A program made the position numbers and the translations under genes. The notes under the pieces are model-generated. The model saw only the letters and a list, made by a program, of their open reading frames with translations, ran no database searches and had not been told where the DNA came from. From Urechis unicinctus (taxonomy: Eukaryota; Annelida; Polychaeta; Xenopneusta; Urechidae), in contig CM067343.1 of the NCBI GenBank assembly GCA_034190875.2, forward strand, positions 31,700,250-31,764,249: 64,000 nt of DNA, read 5' to 3'. Shown here piece after piece: positions 13,320 through 25,856 of this stretch. Positions within the stretch are counted from its first letter, which is position 1; every line of letters starts with the position of its first letter.

Positions 13320-14420
13320 TTCCTCTCCCAGTGAAGTGCATCTTTCTCTGGTGTGAAGGTTTGGTGATCCTACCATAGCACGGCAAATATAGAAGTTATG
13401 CTATATGAACTTATCTGAAATCTAGTGTTCAATGCATCAGGGCATTTGAACTCTTTGAAATATATCCAATCTTAGGTAAAGCTCTTTTATTGGAGTGGTA
13501 ATTAGTTCTGTTGTAAGTTAATCGTGACATGGAGGCATGTTTTTGTGTGCACAATTTAAAAATGAAATAAGAGAGTTCTCGGGTACGAGAGGTTATTAAC
13601 GAACGGTGAACCTAACAACATATATCCTTCCGCTTGTGACAACGGTTAGCCATGGACAGTACTGATCAAATGCCCGTTTAATTTAACACATGCCGGCGCT
13701 GGTGCCCATTTGCCTCTTAATGCCGTGACATCGATCTATGGTGCATACAACATCTTCATGCTCTAGGTAACAGCAGATAGGCAAATATGTGCTATAGAAG
13801 ATATTTAACATCATTCAGATGTTTCCGCAGAATAGCTCCTGGAGTCTGATCGGCTACAAGTACATTTAAAGATGCATGTACATGCTTGGGTTTCTCTAGC
13901 TTAATCACTAAATTCTCTAATCGTTCTACATATCGCCAACCAAAAGTCACCACACAGACTTAAGACTTATTTATGAGCAGTTATATGCTTTTCATTAGGT
14001 ACCGACAAGCACTGACTCGTTTTTGGTCCGACCTATTCACTTTCGACTGTTGCTTGTCAGGTAGCAGCTATATATGTAACCCAATATTTGTATTGTTTGC
14101 TTCATTAAAAATGGTTGATATTGTGCCGATGTCACTGTTTTGAAAATCTTTCGGGTTTCTACAAATTATGGCAGTGTATCTTAGTATTTTATAAGTTATT
14201 TGAACTAAATATATTTCGTTTATTTTCCCGTTCATAAAAATAAAATTACCGAACAGCTGCCTGCGTATTGCAACGAGATATTATTATATAATCGTGTATC
14301 GTCTATCACACAGTTTAATGAGCTCATAAAATCTGACAGTGCCTTCATTTGACAAACGTACTTTGAATAGATCCAATACCAACCGGAAATAAAAACTATC
14401 AAAACGGTGAAGCGATTTCA
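13320..14420 (+). repeat. Two repeat modules shared with 34.4 kb, 36 kb and 49 kb
   Basis: The part at 13320-13450 matches 34440-34560, sharing CATAGCACG-CAAATATAG and an ATCTAGTGTT-like run. The part at 13980-14420 matches 49050-49490 in the same direction and 35960-36370 in reverse, sharing CGACAAGCACTG, an AAATATATTTCGTTTATTTT-type stretch, GTCTATCACAC, AGTGCCTTCATTTGACAA and CTATCAAAACGGT. No frame is conserved among the three copies. Confidence 0.78.
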
Positions 14421-15049
14421 CATATACACAGCTACAACTTTTAATTTATCCTAGAGTATATTCCACAACTTCCATCTGCATTACAGTCAGGCAAAATCCG
14501 GTGCAGCAAACCACATGGACACAGCAAAATGTGATTTTTACTTCGCGTGATGCGGTTAGCTTCCACAGGCATCTAATAAGACCTACCTGCTCGCAATTAC
14601 ATTGCAAAGATGGAACCCCAGACCAGTTACACAATTTAGAAACTGTCGTCAATTTAGGGAAACTACAACAAAAATGCAATTTAACCCGGATCTTTTCCAT
14701 CCGTATGGATCACTTTTTATCTCTTCGTAAGATAATTACAATACGACTTCACTTGGCAAAACACTGCTTACCATCATCTTTGGCTTATACTTTGCTTAAA
14801 ACGCAGATGCATTGCATAGAACATTGTATTTATGGGAAAGAAGTGGTGATAATAGTCGGGTCAACAGAATTATCGGGTTCTTAAACGCATCAGTTAAACT
14901 CATTTTATGGCATCATCATATATTTCAGCAGGAATCACTAATAAATGTATATCGAATCTCGTGTAACATCAACGTTTTCGTATCAGTCACCGAAATAAAG
15001 GGAATGTATTCCATTAAAATAAAATAAAAATTATATTCAGGCAAGTAAT
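14421..15049. other. Intergenic; overlapping frames of doubtful meaning
   Basis: A + frame of 127 codons (14501-14884) overlaps an antisense frame of 84 codons (14446-14700). Neither has a recognisable domain, signal peptide or repeat. I treat both as chance frames. Confidence 0.5.
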
Positions 15050-15600
15050 GTTTAGAAAGAAATTCCTCTTGGTTTAAACAGGTGGCATACGTAGATAGGC
15101 AGATATTGACTGTTGGTTGGTACATGCCACTGCTAAACAGTGTTAATACATTGGCGGACACCATACCGGCATCACATAAACTAGCTGTTACGTCCGTGCA
15201 TCATGACAATTCAGTTGCTCCTACACAGATGAAAATATGCTGTCCGATTGTTCGCAATGTGTGTCGGTTCCATGACATGATCAGCTACTCTAACAAATAA
15301 CCGTATAACTATTATCAATTGTTTACAATTACCTAATTACGGTGCAGATATTTTATGTAAAAGCTCCTAAAGCCAAACCATATCCTATTACAGTAAGGGC
15401 CCATAAGTCAGACGGAAGTGTGCGGTTTGACATATGACAAAGGCAGCTACAAATGCATGAACTCATCAACGGGTAAATGTTGCAAACATATATGGCATAA
15501 GATGACGTTCTAAAAACCGATCGAAACTGCAATGTCACGCAAGTCTGACTCGCCAGTACCAATGCAACGTTAACAACATATGTTTGTTTTACTAACATTT
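15050..15600 (+). repeat. Repeat module, inverted partner of 58680-59210
   Basis: Read against the minus strand of 58680-59210, shared anchors are AGGCAGATAT/AAGCAGATAT, GGTACAT-CCACTGCTA, a CAATTACCTAATTACGGTGC stretch, GTGTG-GGTTTGA and TGAAACT. Indels separate the blocks. Confidence 0.75.
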
Positions 15601-16004
15601 TGCACCAAAACGTTGCAACAAAGTTGACCTCTGACTGGCCACAGCGTCGATGTATTGTTATCTCATGGGTAACGAACTAGATCGTCCGGTCATGGACGAA
15701 AATTCCAACTAAATTATCGAACAAATATATTCAGATCATGTTGTGATGAACCTCTCCTCTTGCTCGAAAACTAATTTGCTGACACAACAACATTTCCATA
15801 ATCCATTGGTGATGTATTGTATCGTATTTGGTTATAAGGACTAATTGTTGTGTACTATCACCGCACACATCCATTCCGATTGGACATTGTGTTTACTTTT
15901 CCGTTGGCCAAAAAGCGTATAAAGCTCAACGTTTTATAATGTATCAATACTGAGGCGCAGATATGGACCATCTGATCACCCTCGGGGTTCTAGTGTTAAA
16001 GTCT

Positions 16005-16682
16005 TGTCAAGGTTTCCTAGCCTGATGGCTGCGGGCGCTGTTTACATGTTACTGATATTCTATAGTCTCGCCTTCATGTCTAGGTGAGCTTAATGTCTTG
16101 AACTGGACAGGCATCCCAGATTTGGGATGCTCCAATCACAAGCCGTGTTTCGTGGTCACTCTCGGGTACTTTTGAGTCGTTGTCTCTCATTGGTTAGTTC
16201 TACAAGTTCCGACGAACTGATTTTTATGAGCCGGGTACACATTCTACAACACTCCGATTTGTTGTTTCACGCTGATTGGCACCGTTAATCACGCAGTCGG
16301 CGAGAGAAGCAGACATACAACTGGTTCTTTTCAACTGACTATTACGTTAACATACTATCGTGCAGCTAAGCGATTAAAGCGCTTGTTGTGATGCCCATTT
16401 GAACTTTTGAGACGCCCAAAAATTCCAGAAGACATCCAATGTGTTCTCATTGGGCGCAGACCACTACAATGTCCATGATGTCACATAGAACCGAGGGTGC
16501 GTATCACAAGCCAGAAACGCGCAATTAAGGTCAATCCGGGTCAAAACCTTTGCGTTGATTGGTCACGAAGATTAACGAGCGTGTCTAATAATTATTCGGA
16601 TGCGCCAGTTTAAGACCTTATCTTACCGTAGACTCTGGGGCGAGAAGCGTGGCGGAACCCCTGGAGTCTTAGACGCAGACTA
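16005..16682. mobile_element. 678-bp insertion with 10-bp target duplication, unclassified
   Basis: The segment is flanked by GTTAAAGTCT at 15995-16004 and 16683-16692. The related copy at about 35040-35110 reads straight through (GTGTCAAAGTATAATTGTCGG), giving an approximate empty site. The insert is more GC-rich than its surroundings, begins TGTCAAGGTTTCC and ends GCAGACTA. It has no evident terminal inverted repeat, but contains a perfect hairpin (GCATCCCA, 16111-16118, with TGGGATGC, 16123-16130) and a subterminal one near its right end (AGACTC...GAGTCT). A 9-10 bp duplication without strong TIRs fits a non-TIR Mutator-like element, but this is inference. Confidence 0.72.
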
Positions 16683-16979
16683 GTTAAAGTCTGTCGGTGT
16701 ACAAACATGCAATTGCACGCGCTTTTGTGTGTTTAACATGCAGGCGCGCCGTGGGTATGATAAGCACAAACAGCTGACTTGCTATTACAATTATGCGCGT
16801 GAACGTTCTCTGATTATACTTTGCGTAATTGTCATACAATGAGTCACGCGAGGAGACGTTGAGGTTTCTTTGTCGTGCTTCCCTATATGGAACATTGTTT
16901 GTGTATTCGGATCCTACATTGAATTAGTTTGTCAATGAAGAGAACAACGACATAAATGATATAAACAGAAACCGGAAAC

Positions 16980-17640
16980 ATGACAGCCATAGATAACGTT
17001 CATTCAGCATAATATGTTTTATGAGTCATGGCCGAAACGCAGCTACCCATTTTACCGGTCGCCCTAGCGGAGCTGTGTTTGTTTTATAAGCTCTGAGATG
17101 CTGTCTTATTTATCGAGGATGATTAAGCTGCTGATCGATTAAACACATTGAATATTTACCAAAAATATCTCAAGAAAGAAACAAACCAGCTCCGCGACAA
17201 ACGCCATGAGTGGTCTTGTCAAACTGATATTGGTAAGGTCCCATGGAAACAAAGTAGTAATTATTCACATGACTTCGTGCTAGGCAGTGTTGGATGTGCG
17301 CAACTAATCTATTGAGATCACAAACACAGCGCTGCCATACGCATAATAAATGGCGGACCCGATATTTAATCACGAATGGCGTAAAAAACGCATCAATTAC
17401 AATTTTCCTGACTCTGGCACGCGACAACAAGCCAATTTATCAACGCATACTCTGGAACGATGAGTAATAATACGTGCTCCTGGGACGTCCCGTCTCTATT
17501 CATTGGTCATTTAGATTTGTGAGGAATTCATCGACGGTGATAACCATGCAGACGTAGGAGTGGTGATTGCCTAGATTTCCACAGCAATTATTATATCCGC
17601 TGAAATATGTATTTGCAGTACACAAAACTGAGATATGATG
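16980..17640 (+). repeat. Repeat module shared with 35.2-35.9, 49.6-50.1 and 57.8-58.2 kb
   Basis: The same orientation is seen at 35240-35870 and reverse orientation at 49610-50110 and 57800-58240. Shared segments are GATAGATAACGTTCATTC-AGCATAAT, GAGTCAT-G-CGAAA-GCAGCTA, CCTAGCGGAGCTGTG, GTAGTAATTATTCA, CAATTTATCAACGCAT and CGTCCC. The minus strand frame at 17170-17430 is not kept in other copies. Four dispersed copies in one window make this the most frequent of the longer modules. Confidence 0.82.
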
Positions 17641-18069
17641 AACTATGCATTTGAGATCAAACATATTCTGAATAAAAAAATAACAAGATATACACGGATT
17701 GTGAATGCTGCTTAATATGTTAAGAGAAAAAAGGGCTTGATATCAAATAATCAGTATTACACATCTGTTGGCTTTGCAAGTATGGTTGTAACACCAACTG
17801 CATGACATTATGCGACCCCAGAAGCACATGTTTGCTTTAAATCGTGTATATATTCTGTTTGCAAACACAGTGTTCATTGTAAAGACGGCAGTCACATATT
17901 CGCTGTTAAGGCTTTGCTATCGATAAAGCAATTTCTGACTTGGTAGTGTTACGATTATGCCTCTTTTATTTGATACACCTGAACCACCTGTTGAAATTAT
18001 TTCTCATATAGCATGACATATAAATATTAGAAAGAGTTCACCGTTGTGCTGCAAAGCTTTTAACCGATA
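17641..18069. other. Intergenic, no feature recognised
   Basis: AT-rich sequence between repeat modules. No frame above the noise, no RNA gene and no structured repeat seen. Confidence 0.55.
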
Positions 18070-19220
18070 TGTCTGATTTATGTTACGTACGTATACAGAG
18101 TGCACTTGTTAGTAGGAGTGACATATCTCAAACTTGTCTCCGTGCGGCACTCATGCAGGTTTACAAAATGTTCAATAGATTAGATTATATCAGTTTTGAT
18201 TTGCTTAAAAAATTTTTAAATTACTAAAGCAGGTTCTGACAAAGGGATTGTGTGACTACAATTGCCAAATATATGTTACGTGTATCTCCTAAAAGAAAAT
18301 GTATTTGCCGGTATAAAAGTCAAGATGAAGAATTTAGTAATGCGTTTGGCACCCATTATGGGATCTTCCCACATTTCTGTAGTCACCATATAACACACTA
18401 GTGCTGGTGTGCCGTTATTCCCTACACTTACCACCTTGCCTATATTAATGACATTATTCAGCAATAGAACCCACGTTGTTGCCAAAAAAGCGCTGTCAGT
18501 TTGTAGCAATTAAATTGCGTGAAATGTTATGAACAGATTCAAACCATTAAGCTTGTTGTGATTGCTCCAATGACCTTGGCGGATTAATCTTCACAAGCGA
18601 CACTGTTGAGTTGTCATGGTTATTTTCATGTTCAGCTTTTTATGTTTGCGTGAGACCGCGATGATCTCATATGGGTACATCATATGTTGTCGAGGGCCTG
18701 ATCTGCTTAACTGTGTGAAACTTGAGCTGAAAGCGTATTTTCATCTTTCAAACAAAAACAATAACTTATGAGTACATATAGTGTCGATCTGTCACAATTT
18801 GTATACCCATTGTATATAAAAATTGATGTTTTCGAAAACGCTGATAACAATTCCCATGAGTAAAATAATATGATACGATACAAAACACAAAATGAATGGT
18901 GCAAGAGTAACATACTTTATAAAGGACAGATCGAAAACAGAGCGGGGCAGTGTCCTGCATAACTCTTATCTAAAGTACACGCGAATAAAAAAATAGAAAC
19001 TCATCTATCTTTTCACACCAGCTGGTAATGATGATATCCCAAGGGAAGTACGTGTGATCAGCAATCTTGAAAGCTAATCCGGTTTTTCCCTCGGCAAGGA
19101 CAGTCATAAGTTGTTGACGGTGTTGTGTGCCGTAAGTCACATAACTGGATTGATAAAAAGCGTCGATATAACTGTTTCCTTTGTCTGTTGCTCTGTTGTG
19201 CTTAGACTTCATCTAATTGC
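18070..19220 (+). repeat. Composite repeat: partners at 54.5 kb (direct) and 56.0-56.7 kb (inverted)
   Basis: Bases 18070-18280 match 54545-54730 directly (AAAATGTTCAATAGATTA, ATTATATCAGTTTT, GTGACTACAAT-GCCAAATA). Bases 18240-19220 match the minus strand of 56050-56650 (CACCATATAACACAC-AGTGCTG, GACTTACGG-type sequence, AGAGCAACAGACAAAGGAAA in reverse). Antisense frames of 60-80 codons lie inside but are not preserved. Confidence 0.72.
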
Positions 19221-19349
19221 AAACTCAACCATCGATATCGAGATGTATTTATTGCCTGGAACAGTTATGGCTTCTGTTTATTGGGTTTGTTCAGCTTTCG
19301 TTGTCGTCTTTGACACGGACACGATGAAATATATATAAAAAATGCAATT

Positions 19350-19990
19350 ATTTATATTTATCGACTCGTTGCAACATACTTTAAAAGTTGTTTGAATTGG
19401 ATTTTTTTTGGGTTAGCCTTTATTTGTTAATTTTCAAATGAAGACGCTTCGTTTGATATTGTTCCATTGCTTATCTTCATAACCGTGAAAGTACATAGGT
19501 ATAAGCATAATAACACATTACAAACCATTGATGACACACTTCTGCGGTCGGTACATGTATCCTACCGCTTTTAGTAATTGTATGAACATGCACAATACCC
19601 TTATTCTCTATCGCACACTGCTACAGAATGAATGCGTCATTCATCATCAATGCATAACATATATGCCTGCAATTGCTTAACATATTGTTTTCCACTTTTT
19701 ACCCAATAGTACCGCAAAATAATGTAAGTTGGTTACCGCAAAAGTATATCAAGAATAAAACAATACCGAAAGTGACTGAATCCGCCATAGAACAAGAAAC
19801 ATTACTCAGCATCACATGATCTCGTAGGTGAAGCAAAGCAACCCTGAGACGATGGTAAATGGTCTTGTCAAATTGATTTTTGTCCTTCTGTTAATCATGT
19901 TGTCATGTCAGACACCAAATCTCCCTGCTCGGCGTTATCGCGCGGGGGCGTGACCGAAACATAAACCTGCAGTGTTCCCGGACGCTTATG
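19350..19990 (+). repeat. Interspersed repeat, direct partner of 11290-11980
   Basis: Collinear with 11290-11980, with several indels. An extra segment at about 19780-19850 is not present in the partner. No coding potential is conserved. Confidence 0.75.
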
Positions 19991-19999
19991 CCGTTAAAC

Positions 20000-20564
20000 G
20001 TAACAATGTACCGAATGCTGTGCAGTGCATCCCATTAACCATCTATCAACGCTTTCCAACTGAACCTTATGTGTTAATGCCATTGTCTGCGACGGTGACA
20101 ATGGATTCAGCGCGTTCAAGGTGCCGAAGTGTGACCTGTATTTGTCATACAGATCAAAGACGGGCTGGTTGAAGTCATATCCATAATCAATATCAGCTGT
20201 CAGAATGATGGTGATTGATGAATACCATTACAATGATTTTTCTTAAGATCATGACAGGCTGGGTCATAACAACATGTTTAATTCGTTATCTTTTTGCAGA
20301 ATGTTTGAAGGCAATTGCGTGATGGATTGGATAATATTCACACCAAAAGCTGCGGGTTGCAAAACATATCTGTGTAGCATCCATTATTAATTTGATAAGC
20401 GCTTTGAAGCAAACTGCAGTAAAATGAAAAGAATCGAAATTAAGTAATTATTAGATATTGCCACCGTCTGTGAATATGCAACCTATATGCTGCTCTGTAT
20501 AAACTAAGTTTTAATCTTAAAAGAGAAACGTACTACAAAAGGCTCAGCACACATTGTACGATTG
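20000..20564. other. Intergenic, no feature recognised
   Basis: AT-rich spacer leading into block A'. A 66-codon + frame (19972-20172) has no recognisable content. Confidence 0.55.
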
Positions 20565-21197
20565 CAATTTCCTCCAAGCTAACCCCACGCAGCAGCAGTT
20601 AGTGGCACTCGTCTAAATTTTGGCCATGTCGATTTTGTAAGGTTTACAAATTATATCGTTGCAATGCTGCTGTCTGTGTTGTGCTGGACCATAGACCTGT
20701 GTCAAGGAATCAAACGATGACAGGGACAGCAATACACGCACACAGCATATGCATGGTTGATTCAAGAAGGGAAGTGTAATATTCGTTAATGGCTTTCACG
20801 CGGGGAACAATTGTCTAATATATTAGATAGAATAACTTTGATAAGCAAACTTATTTTGATTTTGGGGTTTGCTCTCTGTAGTTTTCTATGTGTCATTGGG
20901 TGTCAGAAACGGCCGTAATTTTACCTCGGCAATATATCCAATTTTCTATTGTCAATTAGCCGAAAATTCAATTCGTCTCTCTTGGATATCTGAGGTTAAT
21001 GGCTGGTTTGACGTTGCAATAAATTACCAGAATACTTCGACCGCCTACACACAGGGTCCTTATTAACCGTAAATTTCTGTACTGAATACAAATCATGGAA
21101 AGGAATGAATGTGGTGGGTATCAATAATGTTTCATTCATGGACGTATTTTGAGCTCTGACTTACCTATTCTAGGGGAAAATGCAAATTTCAAGTTGA

Positions 21198-22965
21198 TAA
21201 ATGGGTTCAATCTTCTGACTTCAATGACCCATGTAGATGTGCTTTCGCATTCTAGAGTACGATAAATTGCCATCGAGAATTGTGTTATGCCCGTTTGAAG
21301 GTCTAGTTGTTGCGACATAATCCATAACTATCAGTATCGGTCGTGTTTGAAATGGTTAAAAGCTTTTGTAACAATTGGACTTAAACTGTTTATTAATCTG
21401 GTATATTGTGCCTTGGTGGCATTTTGGCTGCTAATGCAATCGACTAATATTCAATAACTTGCAGCTTATAAACTAAGTCCAATGATTTTTGTTGTGCTTT
21501 GCAGTATATACATCTTGCATTGGTTGCACAAAACATTGGCATGCAAGGCATATAAAAACTATAGTGCGATTTTGTGTTTGTGACAGGTAAGTAACCACCA
21601 AGTCGACTTTTCATTGTTGATCCATATCATGTAGATAGATGTGGTCGATGAAGGCTTAGACTCGAGCAGGAAATATCGTAAGATGTGTTTCTCTGGTTAT
21701 TTAGAAGACAGAATTTGGCCTTATCGCGCATGTCGTATGTACGGTGCGCATGCGGTAATCGCCATGTCAGCGATAGTTTACTCTGACGTTTAACAGATCG
21801 ACAAATGAAGGAAGTTAGGCCAAAAAAACTTGCATAAAACTTCAGCAGCGAGCAGTATAATTACATCTCACCAATGCCAAAAATAGGTCACATTAAACTA
21901 CAATTTAAATTCAAAACGACCGCTGAGTGTTTCTGGAATCAGTATCAGTTACCAACATGTCATATGCGCTATGGTTTCTTCGAATTATGAGTTAGTCATG
22001 TGACGATATTATATAGATTGTTACACTTTCCGAACTGCATGTATACGTGGCAAACAAATGAGCGTATCAGAAATCGAAGATTGTACCATATATATTCAGC
22101 AACAGCAACAACGAAATAACCGCAACTGTCGACCAAAAACGCAAACGCTAGATGTTACAGAATAATTTAAGCTCTTGCGTCAGTATCTATTAGACACATC
22201 CTCTATTATGTTCCGCAAGACTATTTTGTTTGCCCTTACACATACCCAGATGAACTTAACATATGTTATGCATATGGTAGCTACTCCCAACAATCGTGCT
22301 GATGCACCAGACAACCAAGTTCTGTTACTATCTTCACTTGCCCAAGCTGATAGGTTAATAGGCTCTGTTTTGAAATATATTAAGACGCTTTTGCGTGCGT
22401 TCTCTGTATGGTTTATTCGTACCACAACGAGAGATGCCATTAGAGAATGCCATAATAATGAAGTTCACAACAATGTCAAGCATTTATTGATATTAATGCT
22501 GTTCGTCCATATAATGGATAGCTTGCAGGTTTCTGCCACAGTTATCTGTTCCACAACCCGCAGTTGCGGCGATGTTAAATATGGTAGAGCAAGTAGCCGG
22601 CCATTAGTTGTTTGCGATTTTTGCAAGTTTGTATTTACTCCTTCGTCCTTGCAGCGATATTGATACAAGTGCAGACTCTTTTTAGAGCCTAAATATCGGT
22701 TTTAGCGGAGACCAAATAGTACGACTGTTATAATTTTCTTTGTGGGTCCGACCATTTGTCCAAGGTAGTTGTATGCATATGCCTACAGAGTGAGATTACT
22801 CTTACCTCCCGTCATCGTTCGGTGCTGTATTGTCAAGCCGCAGGCTCTGCTAACCAAGACTTCCGCGTGCAAAATTCCTTACCCTGAAGTTAATTAAATA
22901 AATACTTGTGACCGTGCTTATAGTTGTACAATGATCAAGGAGCATCACAAAAGCCATACAACTTC
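21198..22965. other. ~1.77 kb segment present in A' but not in A
   Basis: Block A reads through from AATTTCAAGTTG to TTATGTTAGTAATT (about 604-632). In A' the same two flanks are separated: the left ends near 21197 and the right resumes near 22966. I see neither clear target duplications nor inverted ends, so it could be an insertion here or a deletion in A. It contains the longest non-microsatellite frame of the window. Confidence 0.65.
22208..22663 (+). other. Open frame of ~151 codons, coding status doubtful
   Basis: This is the longest frame outside simple repeats. The first in-frame ATG is at 22208; the frame extends upstream to a TTG at 22175. The translation has no domain, signal peptide or cofactor motif that I recognise. 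It includes one hydrophobic run (LLILMLFV, mid-protein) and a few Cys. An antisense frame of 86 codons overlaps. It lies only in the A'-specific segment, so it cannot be tested against block A. Length is within reach of chance for 64 kb of AT-rich DNA. It could be an exon remnant of a dead element; I would not call it a gene. Confidence 0.15.
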
Positions 22966-23715
22966 AGCATTATGTTATGTTAGCAATTGAAGCAATGGGG
23001 ATCCATCTTACTATATTATTTTACTTTTGCATCATTGAAACCTTTATTAACGTATGTGGCAACGAGCATGTCCTTCAACAGAATTATCATGATCATATAG
23101 CATTATAAGAGCGCCAGCCCCCAAAACTCTTGCAACCCAACCCCACACAGGTGGTTATCTATCCTTGCTTCATGCATAAACGCTATGGTAATACATGCTA
23201 GTATTTGCTCCAGGTGGCTTTTCTAACGCTATCTACCTTGGTTTAGCGTTATTCCCTCCCCTGGCTCTGTAGTGCCTTCAACTGCCTGGTTAAACAAAAC
23301 GACATTTATTCTCTCTATTCTAATTTAGCTTATGGTAACACAACATTATTAGTTGCTATTCTAACCCCTGTTATCAACAGGAAGACATTGAAAACACGCA
23401 GCACCTTAGATGCTCTGTCGGAAATGAGAGATATATTTAGTAATATTGATTGGAGTTCGGTAGTATCAAGCTGGGTTGTCTGCACGCAGCGGACTGTAAA
23501 AGTTAATCAAGCTAAACCACCCTGATGTAATATGTATGAATCGTGCTTAGGTAGCGAAATTTGAGAGGCTGGTGCAAAAGGGCACACGAATTATACGCGA
23601 TGATTATTAAGTACGTTGTGAACTTATTGCTCGCTAACACGTCATGACCAGAGTTAGAATGAACCATGCTTCGTTGCCTCATGGCGGATTACACAAATAT
23701 AACGATTGCAGCCAG

Positions 23716-23910
23716 CAGGGGCGTCGCCAGGGTGATTTGGTTGGGGGGGGGGTGTAACGAAAATTTTGCCGACTACGGGATGACTATCTAAGCGTACCGC
23801 CACCATAGGTTGGCGCGGAACTTTCAATTTGCCGACTGGACAGGATTTTGCCGACTGTGACGCGGACTGTCGGTTTGAATGGGGGGGTGTCGCACCCACC
23901 TACACCCCTG
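23716..23910. mobile_element. 195-bp hAT-like MITE with 8-bp TSD
   Basis: The left end begins CAGGGGCGTCGCCAGG. The right end, read on the minus strand, begins CAGGGGTGTAGG. GCAGCCAG duplicates the target at 23708-23715 and 23911-23918. Block A preserves the empty site at 1222-1229 (GCAGCCAA followed directly by AACCGGAGCC), which proves insertion after the two copies separated. The inner sequence has G-runs near both ends and repeated TTTTGCCGACT-like motifs. A CAGGG terminus with an 8-bp duplication is the signature of hAT elements. It is too short to encode a transposase. Confidence 0.95.
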
Positions 23911-24579
23911 GCAGCCAGAACCGGAGCCATACGGTTGGTTGTACCATGATTTAACAATAGAAATTGGTGTTAATTGATTACTTGACATTGAGAATGCACT
24001 ACTCTAATTCACTCTGGTTGTTATTCGTTGGTAACCGTGATAGTAGATGATAACCTAGTAACAGCTAAAGACAGTTAACCTCTACTATTATAAATTTTAC
24101 ATCCTTCATTACATGTATCTAAAAGTGCTGCAGGGTCGTAAATAGAAATAATTCACCAAATCATATATTGATATAGCCATAATGGCTTGGTTTAATTACG
24201 TCAGGCGTAAATTCTCAGGTCATAGTGTGGTCTCATATATATGCAACTTAAGGGCGATTAGTTGCAACATCCCATAGGTGGAGTAGGTTCATGAAACTGT
24301 ATTAATTATCATTGTCCCTCACACATGCTTGTATTCCCTATGTTTAATTACTCATTTGGTTACAACCGTCAGGTTGAAAGCTGAGAATGTGAATATCCAT
24401 ATTGAAACAGTGTCTCACTGGATTCAATTTTACGGCACTGAGTTTATTGTGTATTAAAACTTACTCCAATTTATACGTTTTCCGTATAAGTAATGATAGC
24501 ATCACGAAAGTTATTGGCAGTTGAAATGTCGTGATGTGCTATAAATTTGTATATGATATAGCTATATATACATGGCTTA

Positions 24580-24581
<2 letters not shown>

Positions 24582-24663
<82 letters not shown>

Positions 24664-24706
24664 GAATTTATATATACATATTAATATATATATATATACA
24701 CATATT

Positions 24707-24737
<31 letters not shown>

Positions 24738-24765
24738 GCGTGTATATGTATATATATATAAATAG

Positions 24766-24841
<76 letters not shown>

Positions 24842-24849
24842 TATATATA

Positions 24850-24880
<31 letters not shown>
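24582..24880. repeat. (TA)n microsatellite, first tract of block A'
   Basis: Nearly 300 bases of TA repeat with less regular stretches at 24655-24775, followed by GCGTGTGTGTGG and a GT-rich tail. It is the positional counterpart of 1843-2098. The 85-codon frame here is repeat translation. Confidence 0.96.
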
Positions 24881-24883
<3 letters not shown>

Positions 24884-25856
24884 TGTGTGTGGTTTATGTG
24901 TTTTGGTGCGTGTGTGTAAAATAGTTCGAGTGGTCATCAATTTTGGTGCGTTTGATAGCACTTAACCTGGCTAAACTGGATCACAAGAGTATTCGTTTAT
25001 TGCTAAGTGACGGATCCAAACGCGTATGCAACACGTGTGCTTCAGGGGTTTGCTCGACAATTCGTGCGAATGGAGGAACACTTGCACGCTGCACATGGGT
25101 GTGGGCAAAAACGTTTGTACGTTGTGCGGGATTCCATGTTATTTGCCCATATCCCTTGTAATCTCATCATGACATCGCGCAAGGTTACGTAATTGCTGTT
25201 TGCCAATACTGCAGAGGACCATTCTTCATCTGGAGCCATATACGTCCGCTTATAGATCCCAGTACTGGTACCATCAGTTGCAATATATTTATGATCAATG
25301 GTACATTAACTTAAACGACTGAGCTATACGAGCTCTTTTTAAGTCGGCAATCGTCCATTATGGAACAAGAAAAAGAGCTTTGTTCATGAGGGACAGATAA
25401 GGGTCAGTGATAAGGTACATATATTCATATCAAATGTGGGCGCATACACATGTGGCTTCAGGCGCTATCCAAGATATTCATGCGTGGTTTCTTATAAATT
25501 GATCGCTACATGTCGCTTTGCTTCCGCTGAGGGCTCAGGAAGCCAAGTTCGTTTAAAGGCCATATTAACACTGGGACTGCATATCACTAACTGACACTGT
25601 TAGTACATACTACATTCAACAATATTGTAGAAGTTAACATAACAGTCAGATGCTAGTAGTCAGACTGGTCCCCATATGATATGTAGACCAAATCATTCAC
25701 GAGATATTTGGCAACAATTATTATATTTTATCTGATTACAATGCTATGGGGCTGACGCAGCGTCATATAAACAAATATCATTCCAACTGTCCTCCAAATT
25801 GACCAAATCACCACAAACGTACCACTGGCTCCACATGCCTGAAGCATCTATAAGCT

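Noticed and set aside
16005..16682. tRNA-derived SINE
   Set aside because: The TAGCCTGATGG near 16018 looks slightly like an A box, but no B box (GGTTCGANTCC) follows and there is no poly-A or simple-repeat tail.
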